NCBI GenBank assembly: GCA_013399855.1
Contig: VXAY01000143.1
Span: 62,001 to 126,000, forward strand
Origin: Oxyruncus cristatus
Lineage: Eukaryota > Chordata > Aves > Passeriformes > Cotingidae
DNA length: 64,000 nucleotides
Reading direction: 5' to 3'
A program made the position numbers and the translations under genes. Positions 1 to 12,184 of the stretch are shown piece after piece. Each line of letters begins with the position of its first letter. The stretch's first letter is position 1. Below the pieces are notes generated by a model. It saw nothing but the letters and a program-made list of their open reading frames with translations. It did no database searches and was not told where the DNA came from.

Positions 1-218
1 TCTTTTAGTCATTTTTATTGCTCTTGAATGCTTTCAACTGGAAAGGTTTGTTTCAATTCTTCATTTCAGAGGAAATTTACTTTCTAACTCCTTTTACAAC
101 TTCTCCTGAGTGAGCTACAATGCCACCCCCTTAGTTGCAGTCTGATAAATCACATGCAATCAATGATGAGTAAGTGACAAAAGAGCAAACAAAAGCAATT
201 TAAAATACAACAACTTAC
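1..218 (-). other. FAM193A: FAM193A intron, partial, running off the window
   Basis: This is intronic sequence downstream of the last visible exon. It starts with a consensus GTAAGT donor (reverse complement at 213-218). I see no other feature in it. Confidence 0.85.
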
Positions 219-405
219 TCCTCCATGGCCGAAGAATTCACAGTAACAGCAGTCACAGTATTTTCCTTCCTTCTGATTTGTGGATGTTGAGGTACTGGAA
301 CTATGCTCTGAACAACTATCTTCATCTTGGCTCTCCTCTCCATCATACTGTCGATGATCATACGTGTTACTGTTCTCACAGCGATGGCCCTCACAATCAG
401 GATCA
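219..405 (-). CDS. FAM193A: FAM193A exon, acidic Ser-rich region and Cys cluster
   Basis: The exon has 187 nt; 1 nt completes a Ser codon, then come 62 codons, ending in phase 0. The acceptor reads ..TTAATTTAATACAG and the donor is GTAAGT. The peptide starts DPDCEGHRCE, passes through an acidic/Ser stretch (DEDSCSEHSSSTSTSTN), and ends KYCDCCYCEFFGHGG. The last part is a dense cysteine cluster (C-x-C-C-x-C) followed by H, probably metal-binding (inference). This is the most 3' coding exon in the window; the gene clearly continues, since no stop is reached. Confidence 0.93.
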
Positions 406-2285
406 CTGTATTAAATTAAGAAAAAGCTTATAAAAACTCTAATGATAATAGGTAAGTTATTTGAAAAAAAACCAAAACAGCAAACCACCAACCATAAATA
501 TTTATATGTACATCTACCAGGAACAATGATCCTCAAACTGGGATATCAGCCAGCAGTGATGTACCCAACCCTAAAGCCTTCATCCACTAGCTTGCAAATG
601 GAGACATTCCAAACCAAGCAGAAGGTAAACTGATACTTGGGAAAGAGATTTATAAAGAAATTGATCTAGTGACTCACTGAATGAGCAGACTCAGGAATAA
701 GTTTTGGAACTGTTCTTCCTGGCTTTCAACAGGTAAACTATTTCAGAAGTAGTGATTCTAGATATTTTAAATGAAATGGTTTTGGAACTGCTGCCCATGT
801 CATCACTTGTGGTCTGAAGAAAGTTGTGCAGCTGCAAATTCCCTGGTTTTACATTGATTTGCAAGCTCTTGATTTAAAAAAACCCCAAGGTCAGCTAAAA
901 CCAGAATATTCTCATTACCCTGTTTGCAACTTTATTTTGAAGGGGAAATACTAGCATGTCTCTTCAATAAGCATGTACATGGCACTTGATTTCCTCCAGA
1001 GCTCTGTATGACTGTGCACCCAACATATCTACTGTCCAATTCTTCTAAAACTGATGTGATTTTTTTTCAAAAGAAAGTAGTATTAAAAAAACCCCCCTCA
1101 CTTTTCTAGGACTGTACATATAAAATTTCCTTGTTTACATTAGAAAGGTGAAAACAGACCATAATTTGTCTTACCTACAGAATATTTATAAATCTTTCTA
1201 ATCTCACTCCCCCTCCCCAGAATGCAATTGCTGCTTCTGGGTTGTCTCCCATTTCATTCTTTTACAAACTAAAAATATGGGGATGATGATAACAGTTGGC
1301 TGTTGTGTTCAGTAGCCCATACTCAGTTATCTCCCTGCACCAGGTAAGAAAATTTCTTTACAACATTACAATAATTCCTCAAGTATGAAACAACAGTTAC
1401 TTATTTTGTGACACCATCAATGAAACCAGTTGATAACAGAAATAGGGTCATTTTTAGAAGCACTTTAGGCCTGCAGTTACCAAACTCTACCTAAACACTG
1501 CATCTTCCTCTGAAAACCTATAGTAGCCAGGAGACAACATTCACAGTATCCATGATCACAGCCCTACAGGTCACAGAGCCCTTACAGCAATGACTCAGCT
1601 GCTTTTCTGCCTCCACCCTCCAGACATATCAAATAGTGGCACCACTGTCAGTCTTCCATAATACAGAACACTACCAGAAGACAGCTCCACCAAACTCCTC
1701 CCAACCTCCAAGGCCTCTGACAACCTTTATAAATCACATCCTTCCACACTAAAACCACTGTATAAATGGTGGCACTGATATCTAAGAAGTCTTGAGTGTA
1801 GTCAGGAAAATGTGCTACCATGGGGCAGGTTTCGAGACCACATATGACCTTTCTATATTTTGAGCTAAATTACAGACTCCGTAAGTTTTCACAGCATTTC
1901 ATTCCTGCTTGCCATGTAGTGCCAAAATTACAGAAAACTGGTATATTATACAACAGGTTTATGTCTCAGCAGCAGCAATAACTACTGGCAATGACAGAGT
2001 AAAAAAAAATAGAGTTTGACTTGTGTAACCACAGGTAACATTTCCAAAAGTGAGCAAACATTTGTTTTTAGGACTCTAAATTCAGTAAGTAGACCCTGCA
2101 ATGGAAATCATATTCGTGAAGTCTCACATCAAGTTGCATACTAAGTATCTGTGCTCAGTTTCACTTGCTAAACACAAAGACAGCTCTTCTTTCACACTAC
2201 AACCAGTGGCAAAGGAAAAGAGGTATCTATATTTTCATTTCCCTTCTATTACAAAAAACAACAAGAATAATAACACCAAACTTAC
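406..2285 (-). other. FAM193A: FAM193A intron (1.9 kb)
   Basis: AT-rich intron. I see no gene, recognisable transposon or structured repeat beyond short homopolymer runs. Two small plus-strand ORFs here (442-633, 2101-2334) have no splice or codon support. Confidence 0.8.
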
Positions 2286-2568
2286 CTGCAGACACTTGGT
2301 GGGGCACTTGCAGAGCTGTCTGTGGTTGAAGTAGGAGGTGCAACTGTAGTAGGACAAAGACCTGAATGAGGATCCACGAATCCAGGGGCTGTTGCAGCAG
2401 TTTTGGGGAAAGAAGGAGCAGCAAGGTTTGGAAGATGCGGTGTAGAGGCTGGAGACAGTGCAGCAGGAGACAGTGAAGGAAGGGATGCTAAACTGGTAGG
2501 ACTATTTCGTGGTGCAACTGGTGCAGAATGTCTATGGTCCTCTTTATTAATATTGTGGAACACTTCAC
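2286..2568 (-). CDS. FAM193A: FAM193A exon, Ser/Pro/Ala-rich linker
   Basis: The exon has 283 nt; it enters with 2 nt completing a Gly codon and leaves in phase 2. The acceptor is ..CCCCCAATTTAG and the donor GTAAG. The peptide begins GEVFHNINKEDHRHSAPVAP, continues as a long Ser/Pro/Ala-rich, probably disordered stretch (RNSPTSLASLPSLSPAALS), and ends SASAPPSVC before the next Cys-rich exon. The run KEDHRHSAP is a recognisable FAM193A segment. Confidence 0.95.
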
Positions 2569-2913
2569 CTAAATTGGGGGAAAAAAAGAAAACACTTAAA
2601 ATTAAAAACAATTGATAAGTTTCCATTGAGTACCCGAACAATCATACAAAGTGCTGGATGTTCTCAGCTTCTATAAAAATCAGTAGTATTTCAACACATT
2701 TCTATTACCAGCTTCAAACCCTAACATCAAGGTCTTTCAAAAAGTTCTTTAATCCAGGACTAAAGAGACTAACTCAGGAGTAGTAACAACAGCAATTAAC
2801 AAAAATCATCAAGATATAATATTACTAAAACAAACACATACATAAATCTTTATGGTTAGCTAAAGGTACTCGAGCCAGTTTATTAAAGCTGTATGTGAAT
2901 TACACATCCTCAC
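2569..2913 (-). other. FAM193A: FAM193A intron (345 nt)
   Basis: Short AT-rich intron with a pyrimidine-rich 3' end. Nothing else is seen. Confidence 0.85.
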
Positions 2914-3186
2914 CTATTGATGAAGGTCTCTTGGATGATACTTTGAATTGGTTGCTGCTTGACTGCACGGTAGTTGCTGTACAGGAGACAGAAGAAGTGG
3001 CAGAAGAGGTTGCCATGACAACTTTGTTAGCTTCCATAAAGGCATCCTGGAAATTGTACAGACATTTCTTCTTTGCAGCATTTTTTTTCTCTTTGCTGTC
3101 AGTAACTGCTGTTGTTTCATTGCTAGATGTAGTAGGAAGTGCTTCGGGTCTTATTTCTGAGAGTGCTGGTGCTAATATATCACTCC
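2914..3186 (-). CDS. FAM193A: FAM193A exon, conserved KKKCLYNFQDAF segment
   Basis: The exon has 273 nt; it enters with 2 nt and leaves with 1 nt. The acceptor is ..TTTCAATTGAAG and the donor GTGAGG. The peptide contains SDILAPALSEIRPEALP, KEKKNAAKKKCLYNFQDAF, MEANKVVMATSSATSSVSC and FKVSSKRPSSI. A basic run (KKNAAKKK) precedes a short aromatic segment that may be helical, followed by a Ser/Thr-rich linker. The length and order match what I recall of vertebrate FAM193A. Confidence 0.95.
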
Positions 3187-4469
3187 CTTCAATTGAAACA
3201 CACATAGTAATTCAGAATCACAGAATTACAGAATTGTCTTTATGGGATTTAGAATTAAGCATTCAATATTTTAAAAGCAGACAAGCAAGGATACATTTTG
3301 TTAGTGTTGGCTTAGTACAATTAGTGAAGTGAATTCTCCTTTCCCCCTTCCTCCTCCCCAAATAACGGAGATGTAACAAAAAGTGCTGTGAAGTCACAGA
3401 GCAGAAATCACAAACCTTAAAGTTACAATTGTAAGAAGACTACTAAATACGCGTTAACAAGTAGCAAACATGCTACAGACATCTTCATCCATTTATAATT
3501 TAAAAATTAAAATCGGACACCATTTTACATGTCAAGTATATAATCTTAGTATCTGAAGTCCAGGTTAGCCAAGCAACAATTACAACCACAAACTACATAT
3601 CCTTTTATCAATACAACATGATAAATCTTATCTTTATTTATTTGACATTCCAGTTAACTACAGTAACACCTTTGTGATAGACCTTCCACCCAAATGTGCC
3701 ACCACCCATCTGATGGAACAGCTACCCGTGACTACATTTGTAAATGGATGAGCTATCCTACTGGGGAAGTTTTCTGGATGTTTTTAATGCCTTTCCTTTT
3801 AAATAGCACTGCAGTAATGTGACACAAGTTAGCAGCAGATCAGTCTGAAAAAAAAAAAAAGCCAAAATACAAACCCAAACTCCCTTTTTCATACAAGTCA
3901 AATAAAATGAAAAAGGCATTTTAAGATTTGCTGTGATGTGAATGGAAAGTTTTCTCTCTCTTTCTCTTTTATTCTCTTTCATGTTAACCATTAGTGTTTC
4001 CAAAGTCTTCCTGGCTTAAACTAACCTTTTTCTTGATTTATGCCTCTGTCTTTTCAAATGACAATGCAGTTACTCCTGTGCATTACAAGAAGTAGGATGT
4101 AGTACCATGTTACCACTGCTCTTACTAGCCTGTAGAAATAGGGCAGGCCTTTGTGGTAGAAGTCTAGAAGTTATTTAACTTTCCCCTTACTTCCCACTTC
4201 TCTACAGTCCTAAACTTCTGAAGACAAACATAACTCTACAATGACCATAGATGAAAAACAGCATGCTATTCTTTTGCCTTTGCGATCTTCTCCCCAGTAC
4301 ATAAGAATTTATTTTTCAATTTTCAGCCCCACTGTAGTAGAAGTGGCAGCAAATCTGCCACAATCTCATCTTAGAAAACCATGATGATGAAATCGACCAT
4401 TCCTGAAAAAAACCCTCATAAAACACAAGGCTTTTAACTAGTCAGTGTGAAGTAGTAATAAACCCTCAC
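3187..4469 (-). other. FAM193A: FAM193A intron (1.3 kb)
   Basis: AT-rich intron. It holds a tiny CR1-like end near 3211-3252 (listed separately) and a pyrimidine tract around 3949-3979. Nothing coding is seen. Confidence 0.8.
3211..3252 (-). mobile_element. CR1 LINE 3'-end remnant (very short)
   Basis: The string agaatcacagaattacagaa followed by a diverged TTGTCT.. segment matches, in reverse orientation, the (ATTCTRTG)-type terminal repeat of avian CR1 elements. It is only about 40 nt long, so the call is tentative. Confidence 0.4.
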
Positions 4470-4668
4470 CAGGAATTGTGTCAGGCAAAAATGTAGCAGG
4501 ATTCCAGTTCTTGTCATTCATCATCTCTGAACCCCAAAGACTTATAAATTTAGAGCTATTCCAATCTGGAGTGCTCCCAAAACAGCTTGGATAAATATGA
4601 TCTTGGAGAGATGCATTGAATACTTGATGCTTGTTTGTATGATTCTGAACTGGAGCCGGTGGTAACGC
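4470..4668 (-). CDS. FAM193A: FAM193A exon
   Basis: The exon has 199 nt, entering in phase 0 and leaving with 1 nt. The acceptor is ..TTATTTTTGTAG and the donor GTGAGG. The peptide starts ALPPAPVQNHTNKHQVF, includes DHIYPSCFGSTPDWNSSKF, and ends NWNPATFLPDTIPG across the junction. It is rich in aromatic and polar residues, and no known fold is visible. The junction GSDIL with the next exon is in frame. Confidence 0.94.
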
Positions 4669-6586
4669 CTACAAAAATAAAGAGTATTTTCCTCGTTAAT
4701 ATTCTGTTTGCTTACACAGTCACTCCAACAGCAATGTTCAAATCACAGTATTTTAATTGTGAAAAGCATTATAAAAAGCACAATAAACAATATTTCCAAG
4801 AATGATAAAAAACCTAATTTGTTGATTATTAATGCAGATAATATATTACAGATTGTATGTAATGTATATTTTATACTCAAAAACACTGCTTTTAGATACA
4901 GCTAACTGATGAATACAAAACATCCAAATCTCCAAAAATACTTTCGTGAATATGCAACTAAAACCAGTATCTGTATGAATGTAGAACTTGTCAGTAATTA
5001 CTACCTTTCAAAGCCCAAGCTGCCTAAACCAATCCTCTCTGACACGACAATCATTACCATATTAGACCATTGTGAAAAAGGGATTACAAACACTTCAGCA
5101 TTGAAAATAAGGGCAAGAGAAAAAGAAATAAAACACATAAAACATAAAAAAAAGTTGATTGTTTTCTTCCGCTTTTTTCCCCTCCAGGTGTTAACAGGTT
5201 CCTGACTTTAACAGGCAAAGAATAAACCCTTTTATTTTAAGAAGCAACTGGAAAAAAAAAAGTGGGGGGCACACACTTTCTTCTCCTACAGAGGCAAGTT
5301 GTTCTGGCTCACCCCATATCTTCTGGCTGTGAAATTGTTTATTCACATTCAAAAATGTAACTTTCTCCTACAGACCTTATGCAATGCAAACATTATATTC
5401 AATTTCTGCCTCCTTTAAAAAGTCAAGGAAAAGCGAGTTTATTCTATTTTTGCACGAGATTTGATGCAATGAAAAGCTATGCAGAAGTAGATATAGATAT
5501 TAAAAATATCAGTTGAGTCCAATGACATTTCAGACGTGAAAGCCCAAACACTCCTGGCCAAACAAATTACTTATATACCCAGTCTGGGTTTTTTTATACA
5601 GAAGGGTTTTCATTATCTGACTAATGGTGAAGGTGAGAGGGGCTGGAATAACCTGCATTAAAGAAAATTCACACACATGGGTGCAAAAAAAAAAAAACAC
5701 TTAACAGGGTTTCAGAAGAACAGTAGCGGTTGTTGCTGGCACACTGCAACAAAGGAAGGGACGCTGATAAGACAGGAAAAAAAACAAGTGGATGTTAAGG
5801 AGGAGAGGAAGGGTCAGTAACAGCCATCTTGGTGAGCTAATCTACTCTCCTTGCAACCACAGGATCACTGGATCAGACCAAAGGGAGACAACAGGAATAT
5901 GTGTCTAATGACAAAGGTTTTGCCCTTTTCAGCAGCACCCACAGTTCAACTCATTTAAATACTGTGTGAAACAACATCCTGTTAACAGTAACTCTAGTTT
6001 TTGACTCCCACTTCTGAAAAGCTGTCACCTGCTCCTAGTTCTTGTTCCATATCTTTCTCTTGTTGATTACTTATAAGTTTAAAGTCAAAAGAATTTTTCA
6101 GAATCTGCAAAAAAGCAAGTTCTCTCAAAGCACAAAATAACCCTTACAAATAAGACTCCTATGCCTCCAATTTCTCAAAAAAAAAAATCACTAACATTTT
6201 GAACTACAAATCTCAGAATAATATTGTCAAAATGAAATACTAAATTTTGACCTCTGATACAAATGAAATTAATATTTAATTAGTCCTATTACGCTGACTA
6301 AAGTCCCACCACTGTTTCCACCATTCAAGACCCATTTGACTCAATGCACTTTCTAATCACAGCAAAGGCATTCTCAGTCTTCCCGACAAAAACTATCCTT
6401 AGACCTTCTGTCCAAACCTCCCACCAGTTCTGAATCTGTCTTATTCCCCACAGAAGGAATACAATAAACAAACCACAATGTAAAGCAACTTTTCACTGTT
6501 GCCTGGTACTCGGTCATGCTGGTTTGTTTAGATGTACAGTATTTTTCCTGGGATGAGGATGCATCCATGTCCTTCGTCAGGCTTAC
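4669..6586 (-). other. FAM193A: FAM193A intron (1.9 kb)
   Basis: AT-rich intron with scattered A-runs (for example near 5247-5261 and 5684-5698). No gene or recognised transposon is seen. Confidence 0.8.
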
Positions 6587-6838
6587 CTTGTTGTGTGTGA
6601 AGGGAGAAGCAGTATACAAAGTGGGATGAATAAGTGGACGAGGCAGATGAGGAATTGTATGCAATGGTATATGCCCATGGATGTGAGGATAAAGATGAAG
6701 TGCAGGATGTGCAGGTTTTTCAGGATTCATAAACTGGTGGCCAGCAGGCAGCCTTCCAGTTGCAAGTGCAGGGGCTGTTAGTCCTGAGGCTTCTTGTTTG
6801 CAAACGTGACATTCACAAGCATTTGGACCTTGATCAGC
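6587..6838 (-). CDS. FAM193A: FAM193A exon, C-x-C-x2-C cluster and His/Pro-rich stretch
   Basis: The exon has 252 nt (84 codons), phase 0 on both sides. The acceptor is a T-rich tract ending TACAG and the donor GTAAGC. The peptide opens ADQGPNACECHVCKQEASG, with a C-x-C-x2-C motif. It then has a strongly His/Pro-rich region (HPALHLYPHIHGHIPLHTIP, then HLPRPLIHP) and ends SPFTHNK. Nine histidines fall within about 30 residues there, so metal binding or a disordered linker are both possible (inference). Confidence 0.95.
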
Positions 6839-9804
6839 CTGTAAAAAAAAAACAAAACAAAACAAAACATAAAACCATAACCAAAAAGAGAACCAATTAA
6901 AAAAATGCAATCTACTCAAGGGACAGTAAAAACTTAGTAATCACTATTTCATTTTGCATACATCAATTAATATTTTTAGAGCAACCACATAATTATTTTG
7001 TTTAATACCCGTGGAAAAGCCTTGTAGTGAAGTAAAAGCACTAATGAAGGATCTTTATCTTACTTAAGATTACCCTAAAAATTGACAGCATTTCATACTA
7101 TACAGACATTTAACGGCCACGATCAGTGACAACAAGCAAAACACTCATACAAAATACTGATACAAGCCTTGACAGTGTTTGATCATTACTAGGAAATTAA
7201 TTACCCCAGAACACAAAGAAAAAGTCAAACTGGATTAATATTTTCCATAATTTTCCAAGCATATGGAAAAAAAGTACATGTAGGAAGTAGTGATAAAGGT
7301 TGATTAGCTGATAAAGTTGGAAGTAGTCCTAAGCTGCATTAGGCAGAGCATGACCAGCATCTGCCAAAGGAAGCAATCTTTCCACTCTGCTTAGCACTGG
7401 TGAGACTGGTGCCAGGCTCAGTTCTAGGCTCCCCAGTACGAGAGAAATATGGACACACTGCAGTGAGTCCAGTGAAGGGCCACAAAGATGATTTAAACCT
7501 TGAAGCATCTGTCAAACTAGGAGAGAATGAGATCACTAGGATTGCTCAGCCCCAACAAAGAAGACTCGGGGATCTTACCCGTGTGCGTTCCCTGACTGAG
7601 TGGGGAAGAGACAAGTAGGAAGAACGGAGTCTGACTCCTCTCAGGGGTATCCCATGAAAGGACAAGAGGAAATGGGCACAGAGTGAAATACAGGAAATTC
7701 CACCCAAACCACTGATTTGTGAGAGTGGTTGAACACTGGAACATATTTACCCACAGCAGTTCTGGAGCCTCCATCCTTGACAATACTCAAAACACAACTG
7801 GACACAGTGCTGACCAACCTTCTCTAGAGGATCTTGCTTTGAGCAGGAAGGCTGGTCTAGAATATCTCCAGAAGTCCCTTCCAAACTCAACCGTTCTGTG
7901 ACTGTGAGAAGCTGACATTTCTCATGAGAAATTGCAGAATCCCACCAGCCACACCTTCTTAGAAACTTTTACTCATCTCAAGGTATCATCAGCCTCTGTT
8001 CTCTCAAAAGGACTCAAGACTTCAGAAAAAAATCAGCCCAGGAAAGAGTAGCTCCATTTCCCTCTCTCAGTTCAGTACTTTTTGCTGCCACTGTCACCTG
8101 GTATTTCACTGAGAGATAATTTTATCAGATGCAACAGCAGGACCACTTCCCAACTGCTCTTTTTCCCAGCAATATGGAAGCACACATTTTTCCAAAAATG
8201 TAACATTAGCTAATTATATTTCTAAAAAAGAACTGACACGTGATACTCTTCTTAAATATGAAGCAAGTAATTCTTCATCATCTAAAAGCATCACAGCCTT
8301 TAACATGAGGTATATTTTGAGAACCAAAGATTTTATAAACCAAATACAACGATTAAATTAATTCGATGTATAAAGAAGAAAAAACTCAACCCTCTCAAAA
8401 AAAAAAAAATCGTATTACTGAGAAACCAACACTAATCTACTAAAAAATGAAAATGGAAAAAAGAAGTCAAACAGAATGATGAGACTCAAAACCCAATTCT
8501 GACAAACCTTTGGATACTGAAAAGGAATCTGAAGAGAAAGATATTGAGTAAATGAGCAATCCCAAGAGACAATGCCAAAAAATCTCAAATGCACACAACA
8601 TTTACGAGTGAAATCAATCACTTCAATACAATACTATAATTACACAGCTCTGATCAGAAGATCATACTAAAAAAAGAAAATCACTGAGAGTTCCCCAGAA
8701 TAATTCTGAGAAAATCCCTTTTCCGTAAAAAAACCAAAAAAGTGAAAGGCTAAATCCATCCTTTTATCTTGCATTTTAGTTTGCTTCCCTAAGGCAAGTA
8801 GACTTACATAATCTCATTTGATTTTCCACAACAAATGCAGAATCTCTTCACCAGTTTCAAACTACTTTGACAGAGGTCTCACCCCGTGTAAGTACGGCAT
8901 TGGTCAACCACATACAGAAAAAACCCTCGACATACTTGCTGAAAGAAAATCAGTTTACTCTTAACATATAAGAAAATACTTCCAGTGGAAGGTCCTACAA
9001 ACATCCTAACCACAGGAGAACATCTACTGGGAGATGACTGTTGTCTAAGCTCTCAAGGGTGCAGCAAAGTGGACTCTTTTGTAAAATAAGAAATAAAAGT
9101 AATGTTCTCCCTCAAAGCAGCAAGCCTGTGTCGTAGCTGTGGGGTAACTCAGATTAAAAGCCACACAATTACAAAAGCAAATCCATCAGATACTTTGCCT
9201 TGGTGCTCAGCTGTTAAACCAAACACCACTCCTGGCTGAGCAGATAATCTAGGCATGGTTCTCTGGGTGGTCTGGTGACCTTACAGGCAAGAGCTTAATG
9301 ATCTTAAACCATTAAAACCAAACAAAAATCACACAAACCAAGACCCATAACATAAGTCATGAAGTGGATTTAAATACCCAGGTTTTTTCAATGGGGAAAG
9401 TTAATCCTCAAATACAATATTAAGAAATACATGTTATCTAAGTACTTGTAACATTTACCCCCCCCCAATTAACATAACATCAATATTAAGCAAAGATAAA
9501 GGTCAAACTTCCAAACAGAAATGCTCCTTAGTTTACGTTTCTCATTCATACAGGCAAGAATAAGTTTTTTACCCTTTTACTGAAGCCATCTTCAATATGA
9601 CTTAACATTTTTCAGTTTTGACTAAAAGACGATATTTGCCATGACAACATAACAATTAGTTGAAAAATATTTTACATGTCATACTTACGCACTGATAATA
9701 TTTTAAAAGTTAAAGAAATAATTGATGATGTATATGTCTTCTCATTCAAGCAGCCACATTTCAGAAATTAAATTACTACAAGGGTTGCTTTTAGATGACT
9801 GTAC
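6839..9804 (-). other. FAM193A: FAM193A intron (3.0 kb)
   Basis: Intron that contains the CR1 fragment at 7325-7908. The remainder is AT-rich with short A/T runs and shows nothing coding. Confidence 0.8.
7325..7908 (+). mobile_element. CR1 LINE fragment, 3' end (5'-truncated)
   Basis: This is a diverged but clear CR1 3' terminal region. Diagnostic segments in order are ggctccccagtacgagag, gaagggccacaaagatgat, ggacaagaggaaatgggcac and ggtctagaatatctccagaa, ending ..ccgttctgtgactgtgag, which is the usual CR1 tail. It lies antisense to FAM193A. Only about 0.6 kb survives, as is normal for 5'-truncated CR1 copies, and there is no intact ORF. This is one of the main signs that the DNA is avian. 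Confidence 0.88.
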
Positions 9805-9984
9805 CTGCTGACTGGGGTAAGAAGGCGGTGGACTATCCATTTTTGTTTCATCTTTCCTTAAAGCTCTTTTTCCTAGAGATATTTCCTCCTTTTGAGTCCC
9901 TGGTGGTTCACCACTGCTCTCCCCATCTGCTTCTTCATCATCTGCTTCTGAGGAACTGCTGCTCGTACTGCTCACCTGAGGAGA
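9805..9984 (-). CDS. FAM193A: FAM193A exon, Ser-rich acidic stretch
   Basis: The exon has 180 nt (60 codons), phase 0 on both sides. The acceptor is ..GATGTTGTCCAG and the donor GTACAG. The peptide runs SPQVSSTSSSSSEADDEEAD, then GESSGEPPGTQKEEISLGKR, and ends DSPPPSYPSQQ. It is a disordered Ser/acidic segment followed by a basic patch (GKRALRKDE). Nine bases into the exon a perfect donor-like sequence follows an AG (see findings). Confidence 0.95.
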
Positions 9985-10085
9985 CTGGACAACATCAACT
10001 CATTAACATGGGAGTGAAGGACAGGCCTTTCTTCAGCGAGCACATCCAACTGCCAGAAAAAGACAGGACACTGGAAATGCTGTAC
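9985..10085 (-). other. FAM193A: FAM193A short intron (101 nt)
   Basis: Very short intron bounded by GTACAG and TCCAG. Both flanking exons are secure. Confidence 0.9.
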
Positions 10086-10239
10086 CTCATCTTTCAATGC
10101 CATGTTTTCACCTCCACCATTTAGCTCACTGTGAATTCCATTCATGTTGGCTACAACCTCTGCGTCGTCGTAGTTATTCAGTGGGTAGATATCAGCAAAT
10201 TTCGATGATAACGGTGCAACATCTTCATCATCGCTACCA
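10086..10239 (-). CDS. FAM193A: FAM193A exon, acidic conserved segment
   Basis: The exon has 154 nt; 1 nt completes a Phe codon, then come 51 codons, ending in phase 0. The acceptor is ..TTTCCCCCTCAG and the donor GTACAG. The peptide is GSDDEDVAPLSSKFADIYPL, then NNYDDAEVVANMNGIHSELN, ending MALKDE. The segment SKFADIYPLNNYDDAEVV is one I associate with FAM193A. Confidence 0.95.
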
Positions 10240-12184
10240 CTGAGGGGGAAAAGAGGCTTCGATAAATCACCGTGCTCAGTAACCTCAGTTACAGTGAAAG
10301 CAGCTACAACACCAAAATGAAATAAAGTTGAAGGTATCCCTTGTATAAATGTTCCAATTAGGAATCAAAGGATGGTCTCTCAAGTTGTTCAACTGAACCT
10401 ATATTGTCAAGCAAGTAAAATCAAGAAAGCTGCTATATAAATCCTACTGAATGTAGCAGTCACGTGTCCCAACGACAGACTCGATCAAAAATGTGATCCT
10501 CTGCTGGTTTTTAGTAAAACGTTTTTCTACCACTGCTTTCTGACAAAAAAATCTATGGAAATAACAATTACAGGACACGGATGACCTTTAATTTGAAGAA
10601 AAAAGCCTTATGCCAACGATTTCATTTACAGAAATTGTGATGTGGAAAAAAATACAATATAAAATTCAAGTTTTTCCACACATTAAATGTCAAACCAGTA
10701 AGTAGGGAACACTGAACACATCACAGCAGTACTTGAACTTCTCAACAGCAACTAGTTCATAGATGACCCCACATCTGCTTCTCAGAATCTGCTCTAAAAT
10801 ACTTAAATGGAATTTTCTGCCACACAGATAGTTAGTAAAGGAACCTGCACGTTTAATTACTCCAGAGAAGTGTTGCAAAGATTGGTTAGTTCCTGTTGCT
10901 ACAACAATCCAGAGCTCTTGGAAGAGCTCTTAAACAGTACACTTTATCTTGTTGCATTCCATAAAATACTGTGCCAAAATTTAATTACATCATGGCACCA
11001 TTAGGCGTATTTCAAATGTGCAATGAAGAAATAAAACACAGTAGATAGTATGAGACACAAGATGGTACTTCCCCAGGGAGCAGTGGTACTTCCCTAAAAA
11101 TAGGCTTCTGACAGTAAATAATACTTGGATTCAACTGAGCTAGCTTCTGAAGAGAAAAATTGAACGATTTTTGACATTTCAGCACCAAAACTAGTGAGAG
11201 TTTACAGAAATGGCAAAGCACACACTTAAGAATACGCAGCTAAACATACCGCCACAAAATCTGTTTTCAAGTGCTGCCTGAATGGGATCAGAAATTAAAG
11301 TCCTGTTATGGAAGATTAAATCACTGATGGTAGTAGATAAACATTTAGAGGAAAAGGAGTGACAGTCATCTGTGAGTGACAGTCACCAGAAACACCCCAC
11401 ACATTGGCACTGTCCTCGTTCATCACACCATATTAACTTGGAACACTAACGTAAATTTCCTTGACTGTACCTACAGCAAGTATTTCATCAGTGTTCCCAC
11501 CAGTGCCAAAGTTGGGGGTGTTTAAGTATTCCTTTAGAATATCACATGACAGAGGAGACTCCTGGTTAGCTGTACACATACCCAATACAAAAGCCAGCCC
11601 ACCAAGCAGCTCTAACCCTTCAGAATTACGAAGGGGTGGAAGTTTACATTAGACTAATCCTCAAATCTGATGGTCATTGTGATCAGAGTATAAGAAAGGG
11701 GGTGGCAGATACTTCTGACAGAGACAATTTTTAATGCAAGACTCAGGTTAACACAACAACAATCCTAAAAGCCTTCTAAAAAAGGCTTTTTTGGTAGTAA
11801 ACTGATTCATATGAAATGACAATCCCTCAAAGAAAAGAACAGCAGCTCCCTTGCTCAGTCCAGGAAAATGTGACATTTTAAAATGATCCTCTAAAGTAGA
11901 GGATCGTAAAAGGAGGAAAGCAGGAACGTACACACTACACACATTTCTAGCAGTATTGTTAAGTCAATATCTTCAGAAATTTTTAAGAACTTCACAGGAT
12001 TTTTAAAATATATATATATATATGTTAGCACACATATAGCACTGGAGTTGTGGTTGGTTGAACACGGTACCGTTATTTAATAGTTTTAGGAGGCAAAACT
12101 CACATAACAATAGCCTGCCAATGCCACTTGCCTGCTCAAGTTCAATTCACTACAAAAATTGAGAACAGAAAAAAACCCACTTAC
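10240..12184 (-). other. FAM193A: FAM193A intron (1.9 kb)
   Basis: AT-rich intron with a short TA microsatellite at 12008-12023. Small ORFs on both strands (10690-11942) have no splice support. Confidence 0.8.
12008..12023. repeat. (TA)n microsatellite
   Basis: About eight TA units in an intron, next to the 12185-12427 exon donor side. Confidence 0.85.

Noticed and set aside
2403..2615. Plus-strand ORF over the Ser/Pro exon (also 2895-3332, 6593-6781, 9795-10124)
   Set aside because: Antisense shadows of FAM193A exons; no splice sites or known domain on the plus strand.
2282..2641. 119-codon minus-strand ORF taken as a gene start
   Set aside because: Its first part is intron; the true exon begins at 2568 after a TTTAG acceptor. 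The whole is FAM193A exon plus intron read-through.
8265..8285. Box C-like GATGATGA on the minus strand, suggesting a snoRNA
   Set aside because: No D box (CTGA) at suitable spacing and no terminal stem.
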